Shown: piece by piece, positions 8,616-16,947 of the stretch
Position numbering within the stretch: position 1 is the stretch's first letter
How the letters are laid out: every line of letters begins with the position of its first letter
From: Chloroflexota bacterium
GTDB taxonomy: Bacteria; Chloroflexota; UBA6077; FW602-bin22
Direction of reading: 5' to 3'
NCBI GenBank assembly: GCA_004297775.1
Contig: SCUE01000006.1
Location: 1-34,977, forward strand
Length of the DNA: 34,977 bases
Notes under the pieces: generated by a model
What the model was told of the DNA's origin: nothing
What the model saw: only the letters and a program-made list of their open reading frames with translations
Database searches by the model: none
Made by a program: the position numbers and the translations under genes

Positions 8616-8861
8616 ATGTCTAGTGTTGGCGCTTATGAGGCTAAGACCCACCTTCCACAGTTGTTGGACCGCGTGGAACTTGGCGAATCGATCACCATCA
8701 CCCGACACGGCAAGCCGGTGGCCGTCTTGTCTCCCGCGCCGCGAATGCCGAAGGTGAACGTCGAAGAACTGCTCGCCTCATTCCGAGAGATCCGGAAGAA
8801 TGTCAAACCTGATCCGGAAGGGTGGACGGTCGAGCAATTGATCGAGCACGGCCGTCGCTGA
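8616..8861 (+). CDS. Phd/YefM-family antitoxin
   Basis: 81 residues. The N-terminal half is the Phd/YefM DNA-binding fold: VGAYEAKTHLPQLLDRVELG followed by ESITITRHGKPVAVLSP, a near-textbook signature. The C-terminal tail (FREIRKNVKPDPEGWTVEQL) is the charged, probably disordered toxin-binding segment. The protein should repress its own promoter and wrap the PIN toxin encoded next; stop and toxin GTG abut with no gap. ATG chosen because it follows the GGGGGA site and begins the conserved fold. Confidence 0.88.
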   Translation: MSSVGAYEAKTHLPQLLDRVELGESITITRHGKPVAVLSPAPRMPKVNVEELLASFREIRKNVKPDPEGWTVEQLIEHGRR

Positions 8862-9281
8862 GTGCCGATCGTTTTCGACGCATCAGTGGCGCTGTCCTTG
8901 GCGTTCGCAGATGAGCGGTCTGTTCACACCGAGGCGATCGTCGACCGCGTCGTGGCCGATGGCGCAATCGTTCCCGCTCATTGGCCAGCCGAGATCGCCA
9001 GCGGATTGCTGAGCGGAGAACGGCGCGGGCGGATTGCCCCGCATACCTCCGATCGTTTTCTGCTTGATCTCTCGTCGATGTCGATTCGTATGAAGGTGCC
9101 CCCGCCTGACGATTCGTGCGCCCTCATGCTCAGTATCGGACGCGAACAGACTGTGAGCGCGTACGATGCGGCCTACCTTCATCTGGCGATGTCGGAAAGT
9201 TTGCCATTGGCGACTTTCGACCGGAATCTTCGCCGCGCTGCTCGCGGACTCGGACTTGACGTCTTGCCCGCGGAGTATTGA
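8862..9281 (+). CDS. vapC: PIN-domain (VapC-type) ribonuclease toxin
   Basis: 139 residues, GTG start directly after the antitoxin stop. The PIN active-site acids are all visible: Asp6 (VFDASVAL), Glu44 (HWPAEIASGL), Asp102 (SAYDAAYLHLA) and Asp120 (ATFDRNL). The set is complete, so the Mg-dependent endoribonuclease should be active; VapC enzymes usually cut tRNA or rRNA. Length and motif spacing are normal for the family. It converges on the glycosidase-like gene at 9306 with a stem-loop in between. Confidence 0.88.
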   Translation: MPIVFDASVALSLAFADERSVHTEAIVDRVVADGAIVPAHWPAEIASGLLSGERRGRIAPHTSDRFLLDLSSMSIRMKVPPPDDSCALMLSIGREQTVSAYDAAYLHLAMSESLPLATFDRNLRRAARGLGLDVLPAEY

Positions 9282-9283
9282 GT

Positions 9284-9303
9284 CCTCGCCATTGACGGCG
9301 AGG
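9284..9303. terminator. Bidirectional stem-loop between vapC and the convergent gene
   Basis: CCTCGCC-ATTGAC-GGCGAGG, a perfect 7-bp stem with a 6-nt loop, exactly fills the gap between two convergent stop codons. No T-run follows on either strand. Confidence 0.55.
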
Positions 9304-9305
9304 TC

Positions 9306-10598
9306 TCAGTACGAAAACAGCCTGGCGGCGAACGCGTTCCAGCCGTACCCAGCGCGACGCGCCTCGCCATGGCCGAGTTGGTCCGGGTTGGTGCTCAGGT
9401 ACTCGTGAGACTTCGCCTCGTACCGGACCTCCGACTGCAGGCGATCGGCGAACAGGAGATACGCCTCGTCGATGCCTTGCCGACCGCCAGCGTAGAGCGC
9501 CAGCGCGTCGTACAATAGCCACGACCCGCCGTTGTGGTAGTAGCCGGGGGGATTTGAGATCGGCACGATGAATTCGTCATCGGGACGGTGCGTCCCATCC
9601 GGGTTTGCAATGACCTTGAATCCGAGGAACGACCCATCGTCATGGAATGCGCGGTTCAGTGAATGGAGCGTCGCGGCGACGCGCTGACGTCCCAGGAGCG
9701 AACGGTCGAACCAGTACAGCGATAGCGCCTCACCGGTCAAGGCCGACACATCCATGACCGATGATCCGGATCGTTGTGGAAGTGCGAGAAAGTCGGCGGA
9801 ACTCACCATCGTTGAGTAAACGTGCTCCACCTTGCGCGTCACAGCCGGATCAACGTTCGGCACACGCATGCGGTCCATACACGACAGCGCGACTGCCGCC
9901 AGTCCCTGGTTATATGCAAACACTTCCGGACGGGGCTCCGGCCGACCAGATGGGCGGTACGTGTCGGCCCAATAGTGGAAGCATCCACGCTCAGCCTGGC
10001 GCGTAAACCGCTCCTCACCATGCGTCATGTACATGCCGTCGTGTATCTGGTTCGAAATGTGCTGGTATGCGTGCGCGAGTGAAGCAAGATCAGTCCGGCC
10101 ACCGAGCCGCGCTGAGAGGTAGCTGTGCAGCACGTACATCAACGTGCTCTCGTCGACTCGCTGTGCTTCGGCTGGCCGCACCTCGCCGTGCCGAATGAAC
10201 GTGGGGCAACGCCCATCGACGTTACGCACGACCTCAGTCCGGAACAGATCTACGATCGCGGTTGATAGGTCGGCATTCGCCAGTGCCATCGCGACCCAGA
10301 ACGAATCGCGCACGTACATGTCGCCGTAGATCGGACTCGGAACTGTCCAGCCACCGCTGTCGGTGACGCAGGAGCGAGCGGTTTCGATCAGCATTTCGTG
10401 GACGTTCAAATAGACACCCGGCCGGGCGACATCGTGAAGCGAGCGAACGAAATCGGGGTGCCGTATCGAGGTCCAATCGCGCGATGCCGCGCCGGCGGGA
10501 ACGACCGAGGCGACCGCCAGACCGGCACCAGCCGCAAGCGCGGCGCGCCGTGTCAGTCGTCGCGAGCCGATTGCTCGCCACAGTGTGCGCTCAGGCAT
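9306..10598 (-). CDS. Tat-exported six-hairpin glycosidase-like protein (copy 2)
   Basis: 430 residues from ATG 10598 (ATG 10607 is possible). The N-terminus carries SRRLTRRAALAAGAGLAVAS, a Tat-type signal with a GAAS-like cleavage region. The mature part reads as an alpha/alpha six-hairpin barrel: GDMYVRDSFWVAMAL, DESTLMYVLHSYLSA, FAYNQGLAAVAL and the closing YYHNGGSWLLYDALALY, GEARRAGYGWNAF. RDxFW and the YNQG/GGSW landmarks recall GH15, GH63 and related glucosidase-like folds, but I cannot assign a family. It overlaps the end of the upstream paralogue by 8 nt, so the pair is co-translated. Acts outside the cytoplasm on an unknown glycan. Confidence 0.7.
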   Translation of the reverse strand: MPERTLWRAIGSRRLTRRAALAAGAGLAVASVVPAGAASRDWTSIRHPDFVRSLHDVARPGVYLNVHEMLIETARSCVTDSGGWTVPSPIYGDMYVRDSFWVAMALANADLSTAIVDLFRTEVVRNVDGRCPTFIRHGEVRPAEAQRVDESTLMYVLHSYLSARLGGRTDLASLAHAYQHISNQIHDGMYMTHGEERFTRQAERGCFHYWADTYRPSGRPEPRPEVFAYNQGLAAVALSCMDRMRVPNVDPAVTRKVEHVYSTMVSSADFLALPQRSGSSVMDVSALTGEALSLYWFDRSLLGRQRVAATLHSLNRAFHDDGSFLGFKVIANPDGTHRPDDEFIVPISNPPGYYHNGGSWLLYDALALYAGGRQGIDEAYLLFADRLQSEVRYEAKSHEYLSTNPDQLGHGEARRAGYGWNAFAARLFSY

Positions 10599-11886
10599 CG
10601 ACGGCATCCCCGAGCGACTCCAGGAGATTCGCCACGAAGGAATTCCAGCCATAACCCGCGCGCCTCTCTTCTGATTGTCCGGCACGTTGGGGAGTCGTCT
10701 CCAGATATTCGTGCAAGGCTGGGTCACGTCGCGTCTCTGAGAGCAGCCGCGCGCGCAACAGCGGAGCCGCATCCGGCACACCGTGGCGGGCGCCCGCATA
10801 CAGCGCCAGCGCGTCGTACAGCAACCAGGAGCCGCCGTTCTGGTAGTTTCCGGCCGAACTGGCTGGCCAATCGCTCATCCACGCGTTCGGAAGGGGCTCG
10901 GCGTCCGCCTTGGTCAGATTGCGGAAGCCGAGGAATGCGCCATCCGCGTAGAACGCGCGCGGCTGATTCACGAGTGTCTGCGAGACCATCGACGGATCGA
11001 GAATCGGCTGACTGAAGTAGTACCAGGAGAGCGCTTCACCCACCAGCGCGGATATGTCGCGCAACTCGCCGAAAAGGCCATCCCGGTCGACGTAGGCTCG
11101 GATCTGTCCCAGGTCACCATCGAAGAGTCGCCGATACCACGCCTCAACTGATGATGTTCCTGTCGCGGCGATCCCCATGTTTTCGAGCGCACGGCACACG
11201 ACCGCGTACATTCCCTGGTTGTACGCGACGCACGGCTCCACACCCGCCAGACTCAGCGTATCGAGCCAGTAGGCCGTGCCGCCGGGCTGGCTGCCGTACC
11301 GTCCGCCGGGCGCCCGCGCGGCGAGCCATTGCGCAGCACGCACCAGCGCCTCTCGATTCGGGGCGCCTCCGTGGAGAAAGGCATCGTATTCGAGCATGAC
11401 GAAGAGCAGCGTCGAGTCATCGTCGTTGTCGCGGCCGGGCGGCCGATACCCATCGATGTACAGCGCGGTCGGCATCTGTCCGGTCGCGTGCTGCTCGGCC
11501 GCCAGGCGACGCGAAACGGCCGCATGGATGCGCGGGTCACCGTGACTCGCCACGACCCACCAGGCATCGCGCGCAAACAACATTGGGTACCACGCGCTCG
11601 GCATGACCCACCCGTCTTCGCGGATGAGGTTCGCCGCCGTCTGTCGCGCCAGATCGATGTACGCCTGCCGTCCGAGCCATGGCGCGCCGAGGGTCGGCGC
11701 GGGCAGCCGTGGCGGCGGACCGACCTTCGGAATGAGGGCGCGCCACGCCTCATGGTCGTTCGCTCGAACTTGGCGCGCTCCCACGAGGGGAAGCGCCGCC
11801 GCGGCGGCGAAGAGCGCGCGCCGACCAATGCGCGCTCCAATCCGACCTGTCCGCACACTCCTCCTCACCCAGACCAAGCGCGCCAT
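10591..11886 (-). CDS. Tat-exported six-hairpin glycosidase-like protein (copy 1)
   Basis: 431 residues from ATG 11886, which matches the length of the downstream paralogue and places the signal GRRALFAAAAALPLVGARQ at the N-terminus; longer frames upstream add only Arg/Cys-rich sequence. Shared landmarks with copy 2: LFARDAWWVVA for YVRDSFW, DDDSTLLFVMLEYDAFL, CVAYNQGMYAVV, QNGGSWLLYDALALYAGARHG, and ERRAGYGWNSF. The two are therefore a tandem duplication with clear divergence. A TATACT element lies 17 nt upstream of the start. Likely an extracellular glycan hydrolase or lyase of the alpha/alpha-barrel type; substrate unknown. Confidence 0.7.
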   Translation of the reverse strand: MARLVWVRRSVRTGRIGARIGRRALFAAAAALPLVGARQVRANDHEAWRALIPKVGPPPRLPAPTLGAPWLGRQAYIDLARQTAANLIREDGWVMPSAWYPMLFARDAWWVVASHGDPRIHAAVSRRLAAEQHATGQMPTALYIDGYRPPGRDNDDDSTLLFVMLEYDAFLHGGAPNREALVRAAQWLAARAPGGRYGSQPGGTAYWLDTLSLAGVEPCVAYNQGMYAVVCRALENMGIAATGTSSVEAWYRRLFDGDLGQIRAYVDRDGLFGELRDISALVGEALSWYYFSQPILDPSMVSQTLVNQPRAFYADGAFLGFRNLTKADAEPLPNAWMSDWPASSAGNYQNGGSWLLYDALALYAGARHGVPDAAPLLRARLLSETRRDPALHEYLETTPQRAGQSEERRAGYGWNSFVANLLESLGDAVDA

Positions 11887-11903
11887 CTTCGTCGCGGGCC
11901 GGC

Positions 11904-11909
11904 AGTATA
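11904..11909 (-). promoter_or_regulatory. -10 element TATACT upstream of the glycosidase pair
   Basis: Minus-strand TATACT ends 17 nt before ATG 11886, giving a leader of about 10 nt. No convincing -35. Confidence 0.35.
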
Positions 11910-12087
11910 CGCGGCCGCTTGGGGACATCGCGCTGATCTGGCACGTCTGGCACGCGCCGCTCATCCAGGTCGCGACGCTCCGGACCGTGCCCCGGCGTCG
12001 AGGTTGACACATCGGTATTGGCGGAATCGCTCTGGTGACACAGGCAGTTCTGCCGGCGGTTGCACAGTGGGACGACCAAGATCACGT

Positions 12088-12103
12088 CGGGGGGCGCCCC
12101 CCG
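12088..12103. terminator. Perfect 16-nt GC palindrome, terminator candidate
   Basis: CGGGGGGCGCCCCCCG lies 24 nt beyond the stop of the minus-strand small gene (12127-12366) and upstream of the glycosidase pair. As RNA it would need to open a small loop. It may separate the two transcription units. No T-run. Confidence 0.35.
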
Positions 12104-12126
12104 GCCGATAAACCCGCGCCGAGCCG

Positions 12127-12366
12127 CTACGCCTTCGTGTCGACGAAGCTGCCCTTGCCGCCCAGACCCTGGACGCCCGGCGGACGCGTCGGTGGTCGTG
12201 GCGTGAAGGACGCCGCAAGATTCTGACCGGGGCCGGCCTTGCTGACGTCGGCTCGAACTTGACCGGCCTTGGCGTTGTATTCGATCGTGCGGCCGCTTCC
12301 CCGCGACCGTGGGTTCAGGGTCAACGGCGTTGGCGTGCCCGGCCCCATCGCGTCGACGCTTGACAC
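12127..12366 (-). CDS. Small Gly/Pro-rich hypothetical protein
   Basis: 79 residues, GTG start at 12366. Support: the ribosome site GAGGT at 12376-12380 lies 9 nt before the GTG, a TAGACT element is further upstream (12388-12393), and codons have the high third-position GC of real genes here. The sequence is rich in Gly, Pro and Thr (GPGTPTPLTLNPRSRGSG, FTPRPPTRPPGVQGLGGKG) with one structured-looking patch, RTIEYNAKAGQVRADVSKAG. No membrane span, signal or cysteine. Not recognised; possibly largely disordered. Confidence 0.5.
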   Translation of the reverse strand: MSSVDAMGPGTPTPLTLNPRSRGSGRTIEYNAKAGQVRADVSKAGPGQNLAASFTPRPPTRPPGVQGLGGKGSFVDTKA

Positions 12367-12387
12367 TATCGCAATACCTCAACCATC

Positions 12388-12393
12388 AGTCTA
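12388..12393 (-). promoter_or_regulatory. -10 element TAGACT for the small gene at 12366
   Basis: Minus-strand TAGACT lies 21 nt before the GTG, upstream of the GAGGT ribosome site. -35 not clear. Confidence 0.3.
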
Positions 12394-12593
12394 CGTGCCC
12401 AAGAGAGTGTTGCACAGATCTTTTCCGACACGAACCGGCGATGACAGTTAGTCTCGCCGAGCTCGGACAGGTAGAACCGCCGGACTCAACGACCATAGCG
12501 CACCCCATCGCGCCATTGACTGGCCACGCCCTCCCGCGGCGAGGCGAACCAACCCGACTGATCCACCCGTTCGAATTGACCGTTCGCTGCCCC

Positions 12594-13643
12594 CTACACG
12601 TCTTTAAGGCGACAATCGACCCCGATCTCACGGGCAACCGCCTCGATCTCGTCCATCACGCCGCCCGTCATCGGAATGCCCTCCTTCACACGTTTCGTCT
12701 TGTTGTTCCATTCGATCTCACCGGGAAGGAAGATGCCGGTCGATCCAGGCGCCAGGCTCGAGGTCTTGATCTGATCGACCAGATCGCCCATCAGCATCTT
12801 GAACTTCGCGAGCGGTACGAACGCCTCGATGTCGTTCGCCTGGAAGAACTGGCCGCCGCCTGGACCGCCTAGGCCCTTCCCGAAGGTCGCGCCGCTGAGG
12901 ACGCCCGAAATGATGTCGAGACAGACGGACATGCCGTATCCCTTCGGGCCGCCGACCGGCAGAAGAGTTCCCTTCTGAGCCGCGGCGGGATCCTCGGTCG
13001 GCTGGCCATTCTCATCCAGCGCCCAACCGAGCGGGATCTTCTCGCCCTTCTCGATCGCCATGCCGAGCTTCGATCCGGCGATGACGCTCGTTGCCATGTC
13101 GAGATCGACGCTCCACGGCTTGTTGGTCGGCGCCGCCCACGACAGCGGATTCAGCGCAATGATGCGATCGACGCCGCCCCAGGGAGCCATCAGGCGCCCG
13201 GCCGTCGTGCTTGCGAAGCCGATGCAACCAGCGTCGGACGCCATCTGCGTGTAGAACGCGAGCGCGCCACAGTGATTGCTGTTTCGCACCGACACCGTCG
13301 CCGTGCCGTACATCTTCGCCTTGTCGATCGCGACACTCATCGCAAACTTGCTCGCGAGATGGCCGGCGCCGCGATCGGCGTCGATGACCGCGGTCGCGGC
13401 CTTCTCGCGCACGATCTTCATGCTCGGCTTCGGATTCCAGGTGCCTTTCTGAAGGCTGCGAACATAGTTGACGGCGTAGCGCGTGCCGTGCGAATGGACA
13501 CCACGCAGATCAGCGTCCACAAGGCACTCGCCCATGAATCGCGCATCCGGTGCGGGCATGCCGACGCGTGCGAACATCGCCTCGACAATGTCGGTCAGGC
13601 TCTCGGCGGTCACGGTGCGAACGGCGCCCGATATCATCGTCAT
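12594..13643 (-). CDS. Ldh/malate dehydrogenase-family oxidoreductase (LDH2/YlbC type)
   Basis: 349 residues from ATG 13643, chosen because GAGGGAG lies 6 nt upstream and the family's N-terminus starts here; the frame stays open far upstream but that part is antisense noise. Landmarks of the NAD(P)-dependent LDH2 family: DLRGVHSHGTRYAVNYV with catalytic His near 50-52, NSNHCGALAFYTQMA (His124 region), ALNPLSWAAPTN, GGPKGYGMSVCLDIISGVLSGA and GIPMTGGV near the C-terminus. Members reduce 2-oxo acids such as pyruvate, oxaloacetate, ureidoglycolate or 2,3-diketogulonate; the substrate here cannot be told. Divergent from the membrane-protein gene at 13704. Confidence 0.88.
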   Translation of the reverse strand: MTMISGAVRTVTAESLTDIVEAMFARVGMPAPDARFMGECLVDADLRGVHSHGTRYAVNYVRSLQKGTWNPKPSMKIVREKAATAVIDADRGAGHLASKFAMSVAIDKAKMYGTATVSVRNSNHCGALAFYTQMASDAGCIGFASTTAGRLMAPWGGVDRIIALNPLSWAAPTNKPWSVDLDMATSVIAGSKLGMAIEKGEKIPLGWALDENGQPTEDPAAAQKGTLLPVGGPKGYGMSVCLDIISGVLSGATFGKGLGGPGGGQFFQANDIEAFVPLAKFKMLMGDLVDQIKTSSLAPGSTGIFLPGEIEWNNKTKRVKEGIPMTGGVMDEIEAVAREIGVDCRLKDV

Positions 13644-13703
13644 GTCGCGCTCCCTCGGAATGATTGGGGCCGATTCTACCCGCGCCGAGGGAACAGTTGA
13701 GCA

Positions 13704-14696
13704 GTGCTTGGAACGATGAGTCCGCGCCTGCGATCCGCACTCGTCGTGACATTCGGGATCGCGGTGGGAGGTGTGGCCCTCGCGACGGCGTTGGCCGGCG
13801 CTGACGTCGATGCGATCGTCGCCGCGATGACCCGCGCCGGCTGGGTAACCATCGCCATCGCCGCCCTCCTTCACGTCGCGATCCAGGCAATCTACGCCTG
13901 GCGCTGGCGCGCGATCCTGCGGTGGCCGAGTGGCCTGCCGTTCGGGTCGGCGTTCGGCATCGTCGGACTCGGCTATCTCGCAAACCAAACGTTGCCCGGA
14001 CGTCCAGGCGAACTCATCCGAGCGGCTGTCGTGCGGGCACGGTGCCATGTCGAGCTCGCCCGTGGCATAGGCAGCCTCGCCCTGGAGAAGTTGCTTGACG
14101 GCGGCGCGATCCTGCTCGCCACGCTCGCGTCGTTCGCCGGCGGCGTCGCGAGCGACGGCGTTCGCGCGCTGGCCATCGGTGGCGCAGCGGTCGCGACGGT
14201 TGGTGTGCTCGGCTTCGGCGTCGCCGCCAGCCGTCGTCGCGCCCTCGCCGCCAGAGGCGCGACCGGCGGACTGATCGGCCTGATTGCGCGATCGATCGCG
14301 CTCGCCGTCGAACCCGCCGCCACTCTGCGAATCCGACGTGCCTTGGTCGCGACTCTCGCTGGGGGCGTCGCGATTACGGCCGCAATCGTGGGACAGCTCG
14401 CGCTGATCGGGTATGGCGTCGGTGTCGGGCCAGCCCCGATCGCGTGGCTGGCGCTCTACGGTGCGCTCGGCCTCACCAGCCTGCTTCCCGGCGCCCCAGG
14501 CTACATCGGAACGTATCAGCTTGCCGCTGTCGCGATCCTCGGGCACTACGGCGTCGAGCGTGAGAACGCGATTGCCATCGCGGCCATCTACCAGCTATCT
14601 CGCCTCGTGGGCGCATTCGCCGTCACGCTATGGTTCGTACTCCGCGAAGGATTCCGGACAGTTCTCGGCGGCATCGGCGCCCGATTCGACTCCTGA
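13704..14696 (+). CDS. LPG synthase-like integral membrane protein (UPF0104 family)
   Basis: 330 residues from GTG 13704; ATG 13716 is an equally possible start. About seven to eight membrane spans. The family signatures are visible: LGYLANQTLPGRPGELIRAAVV (the N-x-x-L-P-x-R-x-G-E loop) and LLPGAPGYIGTYQLAAVAI. These match the membrane domain shared by lysylphosphatidylglycerol synthase (without its aminoacyl-transferase domain) and AglD-like proteins, usually thought to flip or modify lipids or lipid-linked glycans. It heads a plus-strand run: the next gene starts within 50 nt. Confidence 0.82.
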   Translation: MLGTMSPRLRSALVVTFGIAVGGVALATALAGADVDAIVAAMTRAGWVTIAIAALLHVAIQAIYAWRWRAILRWPSGLPFGSAFGIVGLGYLANQTLPGRPGELIRAAVVRARCHVELARGIGSLALEKLLDGGAILLATLASFAGGVASDGVRALAIGGAAVATVGVLGFGVAASRRRALAARGATGGLIGLIARSIALAVEPAATLRIRRALVATLAGGVAITAAIVGQLALIGYGVGVGPAPIAWLALYGALGLTSLLPGAPGYIGTYQLAAVAILGHYGVERENAIAIAAIYQLSRLVGAFAVTLWFVLREGFRTVLGGIGARFDS

Positions 14697-14717
14697 GTTG
14701 GCGTGGACGCGCTTCGC

Positions 14718-14739
14718 TATACTGACCCGCGCCTGGGGG
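14718..14739 (+). promoter_or_regulatory. -10 TATACT and GGGGG ribosome site for the ketosynthase
   Basis: TATACT at 14718-14723 and GGGGG at 14735-14739, the latter 6 nt before the ATC at 14746. Any -35 (GAGTTG at 17-nt spacing) is poor. The arrangement supports initiation at 14746 rather than at the TTG of 14698, which lies upstream of this promoter. Confidence 0.45.
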
Positions 14740-14745
14740 ACCTGT

Positions 14746-15984
14746 ATCAACACATCGCGCATCGTCGTCACGGGCATCGGCGCCATCACGCCGATTGGTC
14801 TCAACGTCGCCGAGTTCTGGCGGAACCTCGTCGCCGGAGTCAGCGGCGTGGGACCGATCACGGCTTTCGATGCCAGCGCCCTGCCCGTTCGCATCGCCGC
14901 GGAAGTCAGAGGGTTCGACCCTTCGCTCTACCTCGACGCCAAAACCGCCCGACGGCTCGAACGGTTCGCCCAGTTTGCGGTCGCGGTCGTCACGCAGGCG
15001 CTGGCCGACGCGCGTCTGATCGTCGACGAACACAACGCCGAACGAATCGGCATCGTGATGAATACCGGCGGCGGCGGTGTCGTGAAGGTGGTCGACGAAG
15101 CGCGCGTGGAGGCCGAGCGTGGGCCCGATCGAGTCAGCCCGCTGTTCGTCCCGATGATGATGCCGAACATCGGCGCCTGTCAGGCGTCCATCAGCAGCGG
15201 GATTCGCGGGCCGGTCATGACCGCGACCGCCGCGTGCGCCGCCGGAATCCAGGCAATTGTCGACGGCTGGCGTCTACTCCGAAACGGTGAGGCCGATGTC
15301 GTCATCGCGGGCGCGACTGAATGCGCAATGACTTCGCTCGCATTCGCCGGGCTCAGCAATATGCACGCCCTCTCGCGACGAAACGATGACCCCACGCGCG
15401 CCTCCCGCCCATTCGACCGCGATCGGGACGGCTTCGTCTTCGGCGAAGGCGCCGGTGCGCTGGTCCTCGAACGCGAAGATCACGCCCGCGCTCGCGGAGC
15501 GACTCCGATCGCGGTCGTCGCTGGCGGCGCGATGACCGCCGATGCCCATCACATCACTGCGCCTCGACCCGATGGCGAGGGCGCTGCCCGCGCGATGACG
15601 CGCGCGATGGCCGTCGCTGGGATCGCCCCGAAAGACGTCGATTACGTCTGCGCCCACGCGACCGCGACCGGCGTCGGCGACGTTGCCGAGGTCGCCGCGA
15701 TCCATCGCGCGTTCGGGCCGTGTGCCGACCACGTCGCCGTCAGCGCCCCAAAGTCGATGGTCGGCCACCTCCTTGGCGCGGCCGGCGCCATCACCGCCAT
15801 TGCCAGCATCCTGGCGATTCGCGACAGCATTATCCCGCCGACGATCAATTACGAAACACCCGATCCTGAATGCGCGCTCGACGTCGTGCCAAACGTTGCC
15901 CGCCGCGCGGTTGTCCGCGCCGCCCTCGCGAACGGATTCGGCTTCGGCGGCCAGAACGCGGTAGCAGTCTTCACCGCGCTCTGA
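14746..15984 (+). CDS. fabF: Beta-ketoacyl-ACP synthase II (FabF-type), apparently ATC-initiated
   Basis: 412 residues if begun at ATC 14746 (INTSRIVVTGIGAITPIG). Condenses acyl thioester with malonyl-ACP. Catalytic triad Cys164 (TATAACAAG), His304 (CAHATAT) and His341 (KSMVGHLLGAAG) falls at exactly the positions of E. coli FabF counted from its Met, which fixes the N-terminus. No in-frame ATG, GTG or TTG exists near this point except TTG 14698, 16 codons upstream and before the TATACT element. The His304 motif is CAHATATGVGD instead of the usual NAHGTST, so the enzyme is somewhat divergent; no ACP gene is next to it. FabF of lipid synthesis, or a specialised paralogue. Confidence 0.88.
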   Translation: MNTSRIVVTGIGAITPIGLNVAEFWRNLVAGVSGVGPITAFDASALPVRIAAEVRGFDPSLYLDAKTARRLERFAQFAVAVVTQALADARLIVDEHNAERIGIVMNTGGGGVVKVVDEARVEAERGPDRVSPLFVPMMMPNIGACQASISSGIRGPVMTATAACAAGIQAIVDGWRLLRNGEADVVIAGATECAMTSLAFAGLSNMHALSRRNDDPTRASRPFDRDRDGFVFGEGAGALVLEREDHARARGATPIAVVAGGAMTADAHHITAPRPDGEGAARAMTRAMAVAGIAPKDVDYVCAHATATGVGDVAEVAAIHRAFGPCADHVAVSAPKSMVGHLLGAAGAITAIASILAIRDSIIPPTINYETPDPECALDVVPNVARRAVVRAALANGFGFGGQNAVAVFTAL

Positions 15985-16002
15985 GATGGCGCGGGGTTCG
16001 AC

Positions 16003-16947
16003 GTGATTCTCAATCTCTTCAGCGGCAACGCCAATCCGGAGTTGGCCAACGCGATCGCGGACACGCTCGCGCTTCCACTCGGCTCGGCCGATGTCCATTC
16101 ATTCAGCAACGAGAACATCTTCGTTCGCATCAATGAGACCGTCCGCGAGCACGATGTCTTCGTCATTCAGACGTTCTCGTCACCGGTCAACACCTCGATC
16201 ATGGAGCTGCTCATCATGATCGACGCGCTCAAGCGCGCTTCGGCCGGGCGAATCACGGCCGTCATCCCGTATTTCGCGTACGGTCGCACCGACAAGAAGG
16301 ATCAGCCGCGCGTCCCGATCACGGCTCGCCTTCTGGCGAATCTGATCGAACGCGCGGGCGCGCATCGCGTCCTCACGATCGACCTCCATGCCGGGCAGAT
16401 CGAGGGATTCTTCGACATCCCGGTCGATCATCTGACAGCGTTTCCGCTGTTTACACACTACTTTGCCGATCGCGGCGTCGACGATGCCGTCGTCGTCGCG
16501 CCCGACCTTGGCACAGCCAAGAAAGCCCGCAACCTCGCCGAGACGCTCGGCGTCCCGCTCGCCTTCATCGAGAAGAGACGACCGGTTGACGGCGTTGGCT
16601 CGGAGGTGCTGAACGTCATCGGCGACGTGCGTCACCGCCGCGCGATCCTGGTCGACGACGAGATCGACACTGGCGGTTCGATGCTGAGTGCCGCCCGCAT
16701 CCTCGCCGCCGAAGGCGTGCGAGAGATCTACGCCTGTGCCACCCACGGTGTCTTGAGCGGCCCAGCGGTCGAGCGGCTTCGGACCGGTCCCTTCACCGAG
16801 GTCATCGTGACCGATTCGATTCCGCTCCCGATCGAGAAGCAGTTCCCGGCACTTCGGACCCTGTCCGTGGCCGATCTTCTCGCCGAGGCGATTGGTCGCA
16901 TCCACGCCGGCGGATCGGTCGGCGCGATGTTTCGGCCGCCGCGATGA
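16003..16947 (+). CDS. prs: Ribose-phosphate pyrophosphokinase
   Basis: 314 residues, normal length. Makes PRPP from ribose 5-phosphate and ATP for nucleotide, His and Trp synthesis. Visible motifs: FSNENIFVRINETVRE, YFAYGRTDKKDQPRVPI (ATP-binding flexible region), DLHAGQIEGFFDIPVDHL (127 on, Mg and ATP binding) and the PRPP loop LVDDEIDTGGSM (Asp218, Asp219). GTG start after a weak GGGG site; MILNLFSGNANPELA aligns with the usual start. It lies 18 nt after the ketosynthase and overlaps the deacetylase by ATGA, so it is in an operon. Confidence 0.95.
   Translation: MILNLFSGNANPELANAIADTLALPLGSADVHSFSNENIFVRINETVREHDVFVIQTFSSPVNTSIMELLIMIDALKRASAGRITAVIPYFAYGRTDKKDQPRVPITARLLANLIERAGAHRVLTIDLHAGQIEGFFDIPVDHLTAFPLFTHYFADRGVDDAVVVAPDLGTAKKARNLAETLGVPLAFIEKRRPVDGVGSEVLNVIGDVRHRRAILVDDEIDTGGSMLSAARILAAEGVREIYACATHGVLSGPAVERLRTGPFTEVIVTDSIPLPIEKQFPALRTLSVADLLAEAIGRIHAGGSVGAMFRPPR

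Noticed and set aside
13644..14546. Long N-terminal extension of the Ldh-family gene
   Set aside because: The frame stays open upstream of ATG 13643 but is antisense to the membrane-protein gene, and the ribosome site and family start are at 13643.
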